From Fusobacteriota bacterium (GTDB taxonomy: Bacteria; Bacillota; TC1): a stretch of DNA of 64,000 nucleotides. A model generated the notes under the pieces. It had not been told where the DNA came from, ran no database searches, and was given only the letters and a program-made list of their open reading frames with translations. Numbering within the stretch: the stretch's first letter is position 1; the number at the start of each line of letters is the position of its first letter. Positions 1-8,189 of the stretch are shown one piece after another. Made by a program: the position numbers and the translations under genes. Where the stretch lies: NCBI GenBank assembly GCA_009773805.1, contig WTXA01000002.1, forward strand, positions 62,001-126,000. The letters run 5' to 3'.

Positions 1-1920
1 ATGAGGAGCCTCAGCAATAACCAACTCGAAACTATCATCAGATGGTTCCATCTTTAATATCTTGCCTCTTCTCTTGTTAATATCACCCATAACATCGCCC
101 ATATACATCTCAGGCACCTTGACTGCAACCTTCATAATAGGCTCTAGGAGAATAGGACTAGCAAGCTCCATACCTTTCCTAAAAGCAAGCCCAGCAGCTA
201 GTCTAAAGGCCATTTCATTAGAGTCTACAGGGTGATAGGATCCATCATGCAAGATAGCCCTAATATTAACAACAGGATAACCAGCTAGAACCCCTCTTTC
301 AAGAGAGTCTCTTAAACCTCTTTCAACTGCAGGGAAGAAGTTCTTAGGAACTGCTCCACCAAATACCTCTTCTTTAAACTCAAACATCTCGTCGCTGTGT
401 TCGAATTTAATGTGTACGTCTCCGTATTGTCCAGCTCCGCCTGATTGTTTCTTATGTTTGCCTTGAACATCGGCTTTGCCTTTTATGGTTTCTCTATAGG
501 CTATTCTAAATGGTATAATCTTAGCTTCTAGACCATAGGTGTTCTTTAAGCGATCTAATATAATTTGTAATTGCACATCACCTTGTCCGCCTATGGTTAG
601 TTGTCTTGTTTCACTGTTTCTTACTACTACAAAGCTTGGGTCTTCTTCGTGCATCTTGTTTAGGGTCATTCCTATTTTTTCTTCATCACCTTTGTTTTTT
701 GGTTCTATGGCGATGTAGAGGTTAGGTTGCGGGTACTTAATTGGGTTGAAGACCATTGGGTGTGCTTTATCTGATAGGGTATCTCCTGTTTGGGTTATTG
801 TTAGTTTGGAGAAGGCTCCTATGTCTCCGGCTACTACCTCTGTGGTCTCTATTTGGTTCTTTCCTCTTAAATAAAACAATCCACCGACTTTGTCCATTTT
901 CTCTTTGGTACTGTTGTAGATTTCTGTTTCTTTTTTTATCTTTCCTGATATTACCTTGAAGATGGATATTTTACCAACGAAGGGGTCTACTATGGTTTTG
1001 AAGACTACTGCGCAGTATGGTTGGTTTACGTCAACTGGTCTGTCTTCTTCCATATCGTGTCTGAAGCCGTATTTTGCTCCTTCGTAGTTTGGTGCTGGCA
1101 TGTAGTCTAGTACTAAATCTAATAATAAATCGATGCCTATTCCTTTGACTGTACTGCCAACTAGTAGTGGTACTACTGTTCCGTTTAGTAGTGCGGCTCT
1201 CACGCCTTTAATAAATTCGTCGTGGTTGAAGGTTTCTCCTGAGAAGAATTTTTCCATTAGAGTATCGTCTGTGTCGGCTACTATTTCGGTTATTTCTCCA
1301 AATAGTTCTTCGACTTCATCTATCATGTCCTCTGGGATTGGTATTTCTTTTCTTTCTCCTGAAGTATTATCATAGGCCACCTTATTAATAACGTCTACTA
1401 TTCCATTAAACCCGGCTCCTTCTCCTATTGGTAGGGTGAAGGGTACTATGATTTTTCCGTATTTATCTCTTAATTCGCCAATTAGTTTGTGGATGTTGAC
1501 GTTGTCTTTGTCCATTTTGTTGGCGAAGATGATTCTTGGTAGTTCTATATCGTGTGTGTAGCTTAAGACCTTTTCTGTTCCTACTTCTATTCCTGATGAG
1601 GCGTCCATTACTACTAGGGCTGCTTCAGCGGCTCTCATTGCTGCGTATACTTCTCCACTGAAGTCGAAGTATCCTGGTGTGTCTATCAAATTGATTTTAG
1701 TGTCTTTCCATTCTATTGGTACTAGGGATAGTCTTATTGATACTTTTCTGGCTATTTCTTCTTTGTCGAAGTCTGATTGGGTGTTTCCGTCTTCTACTCT
1801 TCCCAGCCTATTGGTAACTCCGGTCCTAAAAAGTAAATTTTCGGTTAGTGTTGTTTTGCCACATCCACTGTGGCCTACGAGAGCGAGGTTTCTGATTTTG
1901 TCAGTTGAGTATGTTTTCAT
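1..1920 (-). CDS. Elongation factor G-like GTPase (partial, C-terminus off the left edge)
   Basis: Translational GTPase of the EF-G family. The 640 visible codons read from ATG at 1918-1920 and stay open to base 1, so roughly the last 50 residues of a usual ~690-residue protein are missing. The N-terminus has the P-loop GHSGCGKTTL, the switch II motif DTPGYFDF and the NKMD guanine-specificity motif. Later parts contain the domain IV-type segment QSGGAGQYGDVHIKFE. The P-loop with Ser-Gly-Cys and the short effector region fit the EF-G-like (FusA2 type) paralogue better than the main translocase, which has GHVDAGKTT or GHIDAGKTT. The ribosome binding site AAGGAGGAT lies at 1926-1934. The family assignment is secure; whether it acts in translocation, recycling or a specialised role is not shown. 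Confidence 0.9.
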   Translation of the reverse strand, partial: MKTYSTDKIRNLALVGHSGCGKTTLTENLLFRTGVTNRLGRVEDGNTQSDFDKEEIARKVSIRLSLVPIEWKDTKINLIDTPGYFDFSGEVYAAMRAAEAALVVMDASSGIEVGTEKVLSYTHDIELPRIIFANKMDKDNVNIHKLIGELRDKYGKIIVPFTLPIGEGAGFNGIVDVINKVAYDNTSGERKEIPIPEDMIDEVEELFGEITEIVADTDDTLMEKFFSGETFNHDEFIKGVRAALLNGTVVPLLVGSTVKGIGIDLLLDLVLDYMPAPNYEGAKYGFRHDMEEDRPVDVNQPYCAVVFKTIVDPFVGKISIFKVISGKIKKETEIYNSTKEKMDKVGGLFYLRGKNQIETTEVVAGDIGAFSKLTITQTGDTLSDKAHPMVFNPIKYPQPNLYIAIEPKNKGDEEKIGMTLNKMHEEDPSFVVVRNSETRQLTIGGQGDVQLQIILDRLKNTYGLEAKIIPFRIAYRETIKGKADVQGKHKKQSGGAGQYGDVHIKFEHSDEMFEFKEEVFGGAVPKNFFPAVERGLRDSLERGVLAGYPVVNIRAILHDGSYHPVDSNEMAFRLAAGLAFRKGMELASPILLEPIMKVAVKVPEMYMGDVMGDINKRRGKILKMEPSDDSFELVIAEAPH

Positions 1921-2232
1921 TTGGCATCCTCCTTGTTTCTGATCTTCATTTTCTGTTTCGCTTTTTCTCCAGCAGTGTATCTTTCTATTTCCAGTACTTT
2001 TAGAATATCCTCCTTTTTGAGCTTTTAGACCAATAACCACAATTCCTATTGTTCCTTTTGGTGATTTTTGCTCCTTATTGTTCCGCTCATATTAACCCTA
2101 TTATATCATTGTTTTTGAATATGGATAGTGTTAAGTATTATTTTTTTCTAGGAAATTTTTAGGAATTAAAAAACAGTATTTCTATAACAACATAACGAAT
2201 AAATTTATTAAAGTTTAATTTATGATTATTGC
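1921..2232. other. Intergenic region left of the restriction-modification genes
   Basis: AT-rich spacer between the divergent EF-G-like and methyltransferase genes. Apart from the EF-G-like ribosome binding site at its left end I see no open frame with a ribosome binding site, no hairpin followed by a T-run and no tRNA. Confidence 0.6.
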
Positions 2233-2260
2233 TTGATCAATTCTTGATTTATGATATAAT
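2233..2260 (+). promoter_or_regulatory. Predicted sigma-A promoter of the methyltransferase gene, with a GATC in the -35 box
   Basis: TTGATC at 2233-2238, a 16-base spacer and TATAAT at 2255-2260, 22 bases upstream of the start codon's ribosome binding region. The -35 hexamer contains GATC at 2235-2238, which is the predicted target of the adjacent methyltransferase, so methylation could feed back on transcription. That link is inference. Confidence 0.6.
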
Positions 2261-2287
2261 TTTAATAATGTGATAAGGAGAAATAAC

Positions 2288-3490
2288 ATGGAAAAAACCG
2301 TATGTGAATTATTTGCTGGTGTTGGAGGATTCAGATTAGGTCTAGAAACATCTTCCCATGAATGGAATACAGTTTGGGCTAATCAATGGGAGCCTGGTAA
2401 AAAATCTCAACATGCATATGATTGTTATTGTAAGCATTTTGGCATATCTGAAAATCATGTAAATGCCGATATTAGTCAAATTGAAAAGTCACAAATACCT
2501 AATCACAATTTGCTTGTTGGTGGATTTCCTTGTCAAGATTATTCTGTTGCTAGATCTTTATCAGGTAATCATGGTATTAATGGAAAAAAAGGTGTTTTAT
2601 GGTGGCAAATTAGAGATATTCTTGAAGCAAAAAGACCTCCATTTGTTCTACTTGAAAATGTTGATAGATTATTAAAATCACCATCAACACAACGTGGAAA
2701 AGATTTCGGTATAATGTTAGCATGCTTAGCTGAGTTAGGATATGATGCTGAATGGAGAGTAATTAATGCTGCAGATTACGGAAATACCCAAAGACGTAGA
2801 AGAGTATTTATATTCGCTTATAATAATACTTCCAAATATTATAAAAAAGCTAATGATACAAATGAAATGGATATAATAAATACAGAAGGTTTTTTTGCAA
2901 AAACATTTCCAATTAATAGAATATTTGAGACTAATGAAATTTCATTTAATAATCAGTCAATTTTTGACATATCTGAAAGTTTCAAATTCAACTTTCTAAA
3001 TGCTGGTTATTTAAGAGGAAATAATATTACAACAGCAACTGTGGAACCTATTTTTGAAGACCCAATTCCTTTAAAATATTTGTTAGAGAAATCAGTTGAT
3101 GAGAAATACTATTTAAATGGGAATATTGAAAAATGGGAATACCTAAAAGGTTCTAAAAAAATCAATAGAACAAGCAAAACAGGACATTGTTATATATTTA
3201 GTGAAGGCCCACTTTCATTCCCTGATGATATTAATAAGCCGGCCAGAACTATGTTAACAAGCGAATCTAGTTTAAATAGAAGTACACATGTTATAGAAGA
3301 TCCCCAAAATGGTAGATTAAGATTATTAACTCCAAAAGAAGCTGAACGTATTAATGGTTTTGATGATGATTGGACTAAAACAGAAACTATGCCACATAAG
3401 TTTAGATATTTTTGCATGGGAAATGCACTAGTGGTACCGCTAATAACTAGACTGGGTAAAACACTAAATAAAATATTTGAAGCAGAGTAA
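2288..3490 (+). CDS. DNA (cytosine-5-)-methyltransferase of a type II R-M system
   Basis: About 400 residues. Transfers a methyl group from S-adenosylmethionine to C5 of cytosine in the recognition site. Motif I FAGVGGFRLG is at residues 9-18, the catalytic motif IV GGFPCQDYS has Cys near 82, motif VI ENV is near 123, motif VIII is QRRRRVF, and motif X is near the end (MGNALVVPL). The variable target-recognition region lies between about residues 190 and 330. ATG 2288 is chosen because AAGGAG at 2275-2280 sits 7 bases upstream; an in-frame ATG at 2270 lies before that site. It converges on a Sau3AI/MutH-like endonuclease gene 17 bases away, and both are more AT-rich than the flanks. GATC specificity (GATm5C) is inferred from the partner. 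Confidence 0.95.
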   Translation: MEKTVCELFAGVGGFRLGLETSSHEWNTVWANQWEPGKKSQHAYDCYCKHFGISENHVNADISQIEKSQIPNHNLLVGGFPCQDYSVARSLSGNHGINGKKGVLWWQIRDILEAKRPPFVLLENVDRLLKSPSTQRGKDFGIMLACLAELGYDAEWRVINAADYGNTQRRRRVFIFAYNNTSKYYKKANDTNEMDIINTEGFFAKTFPINRIFETNEISFNNQSIFDISESFKFNFLNAGYLRGNNITTATVEPIFEDPIPLKYLLEKSVDEKYYLNGNIEKWEYLKGSKKINRTSKTGHCYIFSEGPLSFPDDINKPARTMLTSESSLNRSTHVIEDPQNGRLRLLTPKEAERINGFDDDWTKTETMPHKFRYFCMGNALVVPLITRLGKTLNKIFEAE

Positions 3491-3511
3491 ATACTCTGCT
3501 TCTCTTTTATT
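3482..3511 (+). terminator. Rho-independent terminator of the methyltransferase gene
   Basis: Stem GCAGAGT / ACTCTGC with loop AAAT, overlapping the stop codon, followed by TTCTCTTTTATT. Confidence 0.7.
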
Positions 3512-4907
3512 TCTTGAATTCTTCATTTAATTGTCTATAAATGTATTTACTATTTAACCAAAAACATTGTTTAGGCAAATGTCTTCCATCAGGTAATTCA
3601 TTTGTATCACTTGCATCTCTGGCATGTGGTCTTACATGACATACATTATTTTCTTTTTGTTTTGGTAAATTATGTTTATACTTACCATTAAATTTTTCTA
3701 TATTTAATCCGTCATTAATCAAATCATGCGTTCTCTTCCAGACTTTTTCAACTTCTTGCAAATCCCTAAATGGAATATTCCAAAATTGACAACCTTTTAA
3801 TCTTAATTTATTTTGCTTATCATATTTATAAATAACAAATAAATATTTTGTATCTCTAAGCTTATTTCCAAAAGTAGAATCTTCCCATGTTTCATTAGCT
3901 AATTCTTTAAATTTAAAAGCTGGAAACGACATAGATTCTTTTATGCTATTATTTGCTTCTATGCGAATCGTTTTCACTTCAATATTAGCCTTTACAAATT
4001 CTTCAGCTTTATTCCCTTTAATTCCAAGTATTCTGTATATTATCATAGCTTCCAAGTTTTTCGGCTTTTTAATAAATCTTATATCAAATTTATCACACAA
4101 CTCTTCGATTGTTCTATTTTCATATTTTTCAACTAAATTAACTATATAATCATCAAATTTTTGATTAATTTTACTATCAATAATACGTTCAATTTTTTTA
4201 TTTTTATCAGCTATATAATTATTTAGTATGTAAGTCATATATGAACCTTTTAATGCAAAAGCTCTAGGTTTTGCATTAATATCACTAAAGGGTTGTCTTG
4301 TTCTTACATTAGACTTACTTGATTTTGTAGCAGCTTCTAAATACAAGGTATCTCCACCTGAAATTTCATGTGCTTTACCATTTTTAATTTTGTTGATAAT
4401 GATATTATAATCACTTTTTATTATCTCTAAATCTGTATCTGAAGGTCTAAATAGTTTTGCAAATTTTATTTTATAATCTAGCTTATTATCAATTTCGTTA
4501 TCATATAGATAGTAAATCAATAATATTAATTGCAACTTATTCCAAAGATGACTTTCTTCAAATTCCACTTTATGATCATTCATATAATTTATCATATTAA
4601 TAATCAATCGCTCTTTAGCAGATATCGAATTATTTTTATTCTTCTTGTATGGTGTAACTTTTAATTCCACTCCAGCTTCAGGAAAGTCTGGTCTAGAATC
4701 ACTATTACATTCATATCCAAAAAAGTGTTCCTCTATTAGTTGACCCAAATTACCCTTGCCTTCTTTAACAATCGATTTTCCAGAAATATCATAGTTGAAA
4801 ACAGTATTCTCTTTGATCACTTCATTAAAAGTTTTATTGATTAACTTTTGTGAATATTCTTCTATACTGTATGGATCTTTTATATCATATAATGTAATAT
4901 TGCTCAT
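3507..4907 (-). CDS. Sau3AI/MutH-family type II restriction endonuclease (predicted GATC)
   Basis: 466 residues, close in size to Sau3AI. Cleaves unmethylated DNA; the family recognises GATC. The N-terminal MutH-like domain shows the catalytic D-x6-E-x-K signature as Asp74, Glu81 and Lys83 within RPDFPEAGVELKVTP, preceded by KGNLGQLIEEHFFGY, the segment that also matches MutH. The C-terminal half is expected to be the second, non-catalytic MutH-like DNA-binding domain of this family; no second catalytic triad is visible there. The start has GAGGT six bases upstream. It is arranged tail-to-tail with the methyltransferase and has its own promoter, so there is no controller gene. Confidence 0.9.
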   Translation of the reverse strand: MSNITLYDIKDPYSIEEYSQKLINKTFNEVIKENTVFNYDISGKSIVKEGKGNLGQLIEEHFFGYECNSDSRPDFPEAGVELKVTPYKKNKNNSISAKERLIINMINYMNDHKVEFEESHLWNKLQLILLIYYLYDNEIDNKLDYKIKFAKLFRPSDTDLEIIKSDYNIIINKIKNGKAHEISGGDTLYLEAATKSSKSNVRTRQPFSDINAKPRAFALKGSYMTYILNNYIADKNKKIERIIDSKINQKFDDYIVNLVEKYENRTIEELCDKFDIRFIKKPKNLEAMIIYRILGIKGNKAEEFVKANIEVKTIRIEANNSIKESMSFPAFKFKELANETWEDSTFGNKLRDTKYLFVIYKYDKQNKLRLKGCQFWNIPFRDLQEVEKVWKRTHDLINDGLNIEKFNGKYKHNLPKQKENNVCHVRPHARDASDTNELPDGRHLPKQCFWLNSKYIYRQLNEEFKK

Positions 4908-4985
4908 TTTTACCTCTTACTTAATATCCTATCGGTATTGTTAAATTTATATTGTATAGTATATCATCTTTACTATAAAATATCA

Positions 4986-5528
4986 CTAACTCTCACTAGC
5001 CCCCAACCTCCTAACCTCAAACACCAACAACAAACTAAACACAACCTCAACACCCACCATAACCAAAGCATAAACAAAACCAGACAAACCCATACCAACA
5101 AACAAACTAAACAAAGGAATCACAACCGCCATCACCATATAAGATCTTGATTTATACAACCAACCATAAGGCAACAAATGAGCCCCAAAAATCATCCCAA
5201 TAACCATCACCATCTTCAAAGGCACAGTAGGATAAACCCACATAGCAATCAACAAATACAACAACTGATTAAAAGAAAACAACAAACCAAGACCATTCAA
5301 AGGATTCTTCCCATCAGAAAACTCCACCCCAATAAACCTTGATATAAGATAAGCCAAAGGCACCAAAGGCGCAGTAGCACAAAAAATATAAAAATTCTTT
5401 GTAAGAATCGGCAAATCAGTAGCATGAATACCAGCAACCAAAGCCCAAATAACAACAGAAGCCAAAATAAAATGAAGCCCCTTCTTCTGCTTGACAGCAC
5501 AATCCAATCTCAACTCATCTAAACTCAT
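4986..5528 (-). CDS. Small multi-pass membrane protein, DUF7010-like
   Basis: 180 residues with about five to six hydrophobic segments starting near residue 17 and running to the end (for example residues 20-36, 44-62, 80-96, 104-120, 127-165). A cytosolic Lys-rich N-terminal stretch precedes the first segment. It resembles the DUF7010 family of unknown function; this is recognition by general pattern and not by a diagnostic motif. GAAGGAG lies 8 bases upstream of the ATG. The coding strand is strongly G+T-rich, like other minus-strand genes between 5 and 12 kb. Monocistronic as far as visible. Confidence 0.75.
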   Translation of the reverse strand: MSLDELRLDCAVKQKKGLHFILASVVIWALVAGIHATDLPILTKNFYIFCATAPLVPLAYLISRFIGVEFSDGKNPLNGLGLLFSFNQLLYLLIAMWVYPTVPLKMVMVIGMIFGAHLLPYGWLYKSRSYMVMAVVIPLFSLFVGMGLSGFVYALVMVGVEVVFSLLLVFEVRRLGASES

Positions 5529-5707
5529 AACACAAACTCCTTCACTAAATTAATATAACAAGCAATAAACTAACATTAAACTTTAAACTATCACTTAATC
5601 AATAATACAAGTATACAATATATAAAAACAATACGTAACAACAAAAAACCACAACATACCAAACACAGCCCCTATTTAACCAACAAATATGATACAATTA
5701 AAATTGG

Positions 5708-5733
5708 ACAAAAAAAAAGCACCATTGGTGCTT
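5708..5733 (-). terminator. Rho-independent terminator of the zinc-ribbon gene
   Basis: On the minus strand AAGCACC-AAT-GGTGCTT is followed by a run of eight T. Confidence 0.8.
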
Positions 5734-5756
5734 CTTAATCTCTAATATATTAAATC

Positions 5757-5924
5757 TTAATATTCAGAATTGTAGTTTCTTCTTTGTTGCTTTTTTTGTT
5801 TTCTGCATTCAGGGCATCTTCTAGGTTCGTTTGTAAAACCTTTTTCAGCATAGAAATCTTGCTCGCCTTGAGTGAATACAAATTCAGCTCCACAATCAGA
5901 ACAGTTTAAGTTTTTGTCGCTCAT
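5757..5924 (-). CDS. 55-residue zinc-ribbon protein
   Basis: Short gene with a strong ribosome binding site (GGAGGTAATG just upstream of ATG 5924). The product has two CxxC pairs, CSDC at residues 8-11 and CPEC at 37-40, separated by an aromatic-rich stretch with FTQGEQDFYAEKGF, then a basic tail with KQKKQQRR. This is the small 'probable zinc-ribbon' family found in many Bacillota and Bacteroidota. Zn binding by the four cysteines is expected from the family; a role is not known, though the basic tail would suit nucleic-acid or ribosome contact. A clean terminator follows. Confidence 0.85.
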   Translation of the reverse strand: MSDKNLNCSDCGAEFVFTQGEQDFYAEKGFTNEPRRCPECRKQKKQQRRNYNSEY

Positions 5925-6087
5925 AAATCATTACCTCCATTAAATATTTGGACTTGTCATTTAATTCATTTTCTCAATTTAATGGGGAAACAATTAATCT
6001 TACATTCCATTACTCTCTTAGTATAGCACACATAAACCAAAAAGATACACCTTTTAACAAAATAAATTAAATTTCTTTTAAATTACC

Positions 6088-6591
6088 CTAATATGGCTCC
6101 CTATTTCCAAACTCCGCATTCTCTACCCAATCCTCAGCATGAGTCAAAAGCTTCACCAACTCCTCAAGAACCCTCAAATGCTCCTCCTCTTGCCCAATCA
6201 AAAACTCAAACAACAAAACATCCCTAGAACCCTCTTTTTCCCTAACAACCTTAGCTTCCTCTAACATCTCAGAATAAAGAACAACACTCTCACGCTCCCT
6301 ATTAGCCGCCAACCTATAAAAATCCAACTGACCAAGAAGCTCCTTTTCATAAAAACCAACATCAACAAGACCAGAAAAAACATTCCCAACCCTATTAACA
6401 TCACTACCCTCACCAAGATCAAAAACCCTATTCTCATACCTACTCTTCAAAAGAGCAGCATGATTCTTCTCATCATCAGCCAACATACTACAAACAACAA
6501 ACAAACCATTATCCCTATTCAACTCAGCCTGTTCCCTATAGTACTTCTCACCATCATTCTCCATATTTATAGCAAACTCCAAAACATTCAT
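6088..6591 (-). CDS. Ferritin-like (rubrerythrin-related) di-iron protein
   Basis: 167 residues. N-terminal MNVLEFAINMENDGEKYYRE carries the first helix with the Glu ligand, ADDEKNHAALL the E-x-x-H ligand pair, NRERESVVLY a second-half Glu, and GQEEEHLRVLEEL the last E-x-x-H pair. This is the four-helix bundle pattern of rubrerythrin-like proteins, without the C-terminal rubredoxin domain. Likely functions are peroxide reduction or iron handling in an anaerobe; the missing rubredoxin domain means electrons would have to come from a separate donor. The complete rubrerythrin of this window is at 42.1 kb. Confidence 0.85.
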   Translation of the reverse strand: MNVLEFAINMENDGEKYYREQAELNRDNGLFVVCSMLADDEKNHAALLKSRYENRVFDLGEGSDVNRVGNVFSGLVDVGFYEKELLGQLDFYRLAANRERESVVLYSEMLEEAKVVREKEGSRDVLLFEFLIGQEEEHLRVLEELVKLLTHAEDWVENAEFGNREPY

Positions 6592-6672
6592 AATAAACCT
6601 CCATAAAACAAACTTTATCTATATAAAAATAATACTACCAACCTAACACATAAGCAACCCACACAACAAAAT

Positions 6673-7443
6673 CTACTCAGCTATACCAAAACCATACTTC
6701 TTAAAAACAGCCTTAGCCTCATCACCCTTTAAGAACTCCATAAAAGACCTAGCCTCATCAACCTTAGTACTTGCCTTAACAAGACCCATAGGATAAACAA
6801 TAGAAGCATACTTACTTGAATCAACCTTCTCAACCAACTCAACCTTGCCACCACTTCTGACAAAATCAGAATAATAAACAAACCCAACCTCAGCATTCCC
6901 AAGCTCAACCCAATTAAGCACCTGAGAAACATCCTTAGCATACGTAAACTTACTCTTTAATGAATCATACAACCCCAGATTAGTAATCGCCTCAACAGCA
7001 TACTTACCAACAGGAACACTAGCAGGCTCACCAATAGCAATATACTTAACACTCTTCAAATCATCAATGCTCCCAACATCTCTACCCTTCGTCTTAGCCA
7101 GGATTAACTCATTAGTCAAAAGAACCTCATCATCAACCACAAAACCAGCCACAACCATCTCATCCATATCTTTCTTAGAAGCACTCATAAAAACATCAAT
7201 ATCAGCACCACTTTTTATCTGCTCCTTTAAAGGACCAGTAGCAGAAAACTGAAGATCAAGATCAATACCCTCAGCCTTTTCAAACAAAGGCTCAATTTCA
7301 CTAATAGCATCAGTCAAACTAGCAGCAGCCCCAACAAGAATAGTAACCCTATCCCCATCAGCACCAATACCACCACAACCACTAGCCACTAACAACAAAC
7401 CCAAACCAATAAACAACAACACAAAATTCTTCATTTTGCACAT
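6673..7443 (-). CDS. modA: Molybdate/tungstate ABC transporter substrate-binding lipoprotein
   Basis: About 256 residues. Binds oxyanions outside the membrane and delivers them to a ModBC permease. The N-terminus is a lipoprotein signal with lipobox LLVASGC. The mature part has VGAAASLTDAISEIEPLFE and LQFSATGPLKEQIKSGADIDVFMSAS, both typical of ModA. Start 7443 (MCKMKNF) is chosen because GAGGTG at 7448-7453 is close by; the next ATG, 7434, is too far away. No modB or modC gene is adjacent, so this is an orphan binding protein that must use a permease encoded elsewhere. A structured leader with a terminator precedes it. Confidence 0.9.
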   Translation of the reverse strand: MCKMKNFVLLFIGLGLLLVASGCGGIGADGDRVTILVGAAASLTDAISEIEPLFEKAEGIDLDLQFSATGPLKEQIKSGADIDVFMSASKKDMDEMVVAGFVVDDEVLLTNELILAKTKGRDVGSIDDLKSVKYIAIGEPASVPVGKYAVEAITNLGLYDSLKSKFTYAKDVSQVLNWVELGNAEVGFVYYSDFVRSGGKVELVEKVDSSKYASIVYPMGLVKASTKVDEARSFMEFLKGDEAKAVFKKYGFGIAE

Positions 7444-7469
7444 AATACACCTCATCATACTAATCAAAT

Positions 7470-7600
7470 AAAAAAGGAAGACAAACGTCCCCCCGCAATG
7501 AATATAAAATTCCTTTCCAAATGCGAGAGATCTGAAAATTTCTCTTCAAACCCTGGTTAAGTATCCTTAGTTTCCCTTAGGATAAATAACTTCAGAATCC
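7470..7600 (-). promoter_or_regulatory. Structured modA leader ending in an intrinsic terminator (riboswitch-like)
   Basis: Read on the minus strand, the leader holds a hairpin ATCCTAAG-GGAAA-CTAAGGAT (plus 7563-7583), a short AAACC/GGTTT-type stem (near 7548-7558), an AGAGA/TCTCT stem (7526-7545), then a 7-bp stem GGGGGAC-GTTT-GTCTTCC at about 7476-7493 followed by TTTTTTATTTG, about 30 bases before the modA start. A terminator inside the 5' leader implies attenuation. I could not match the sequence to a known riboswitch class, including what I remember of the Moco motif. Confidence 0.45.
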
Positions 7601-7683
7601 ATCATCATTCTATCACCACATGCCACAACCGGTCAATCATAAACAGCATTTCAACAAAAAACAACTAAAATTAATTAGACATA

Positions 7684-7712
7684 TTGACACAATATGAAAG
7701 AACCTATAGAAT
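7684..7712 (+). promoter_or_regulatory. Sigma-A promoter of the MarR/NmrA operon
   Basis: TTGACA at 7684-7689, 17-base spacer, TAGAAT at 7707-7712; the -35 box is a perfect consensus match. Confidence 0.8.
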
Positions 7713-7734
7713 ATAGTTAGCTAGACTAACTATA
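7712..7734 (+). promoter_or_regulatory. Palindromic operator of the MarR/NmrA operon
   Basis: Perfect 9-bp inverted repeat TATAGTTAG / CTAACTATA with a 5-base spacer, starting at the last base of the -10 box and covering the likely transcription start. This is where an autoregulating MarR repressor would bind. Confidence 0.75.
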
Positions 7735-7748
7735 TGAATGGAGACAAC

Positions 7749-8189
7749 ATGGATAAAGAACTAATTAATTCCTCTGATATAATAGGTATGTTTTGCAGAC
7801 TAAATATGAACTCAAAACACAATCTACCAATAAGACCAAGCGAAATGGGAATACTAATATACACCCAAAAACAAACTAACTCAGTTACCCCCTTGATGAT
7901 AAGTCAATTTTTTGGCATCACCAAACCATCAGTAAGTACAATTATAAAATCCCTAATAAAACAAAAATACCTAGAAAAGAAAATATCAGCAACAGATAAA
8001 AGAAGCTACCAACTAGCCATAACAGACAAAGGACAAAAACTAGTGGACTCTACCTTTAATGAATACTTCAAAACAATAGAAGTGCTTAACGAAAAAATGG
8101 GACATGATAATTTTACCCAATTTATTAAACTATTGAATACGGCCAACAATATATTAGAAGCTAATAAAGACAAGAAAGAGGAAAAATAG
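7749..8189 (+). CDS. MarR-family winged-helix transcriptional regulator
   Basis: 146 residues. The wing-helix core is visible as MISQFFGITKPSVSTIIKSL (recognition helix region) followed by IKQKYLEKKISATDKRSYQL and AITDKGQKLVD, the usual MarR beta-wing order. Start 7749 is used because GGAG at 7740-7743 lies 5 bases upstream; the in-frame ATG at 7734 lies before that site and inside the operator. The stop codon directly abuts the start of the NmrA-like gene, so the two are one operon. The perfect palindrome over the promoter suggests autorepression relieved by a small-molecule ligand, possibly a reactive electrophile or quinone given its partner; this is inference. Confidence 0.92.
   Translation: MDKELINSSDIIGMFCRLNMNSKHNLPIRPSEMGILIYTQKQTNSVTPLMISQFFGITKPSVSTIIKSLIKQKYLEKKISATDKRSYQLAITDKGQKLVDSTFNEYFKTIEVLNEKMGHDNFTQFIKLLNTANNILEANKDKKEEK

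Noticed and set aside
1-1920. The main elongation factor G (fusA)
   Set aside because: The P-loop GHSGCGKT differs from the GHIDAGKT or GHVDAGKT of the main translocase and no rps12/rps7/tuf genes flank it, so the EF-G-like paralogue is favoured.
4938-5150. Reading frame of 70 codons on the plus strand within the DUF7010-like gene
   Set aside because: Strongly biased composition (Thr, His, Asn, Gln) typical of the antisense of a G+T-rich coding strand; no ribosome site.
7470-7620. Moco or TPP/SAM/FMN riboswitch call for the modA leader
   Set aside because: None of their conserved cores is visible; left as an unassigned structured leader.
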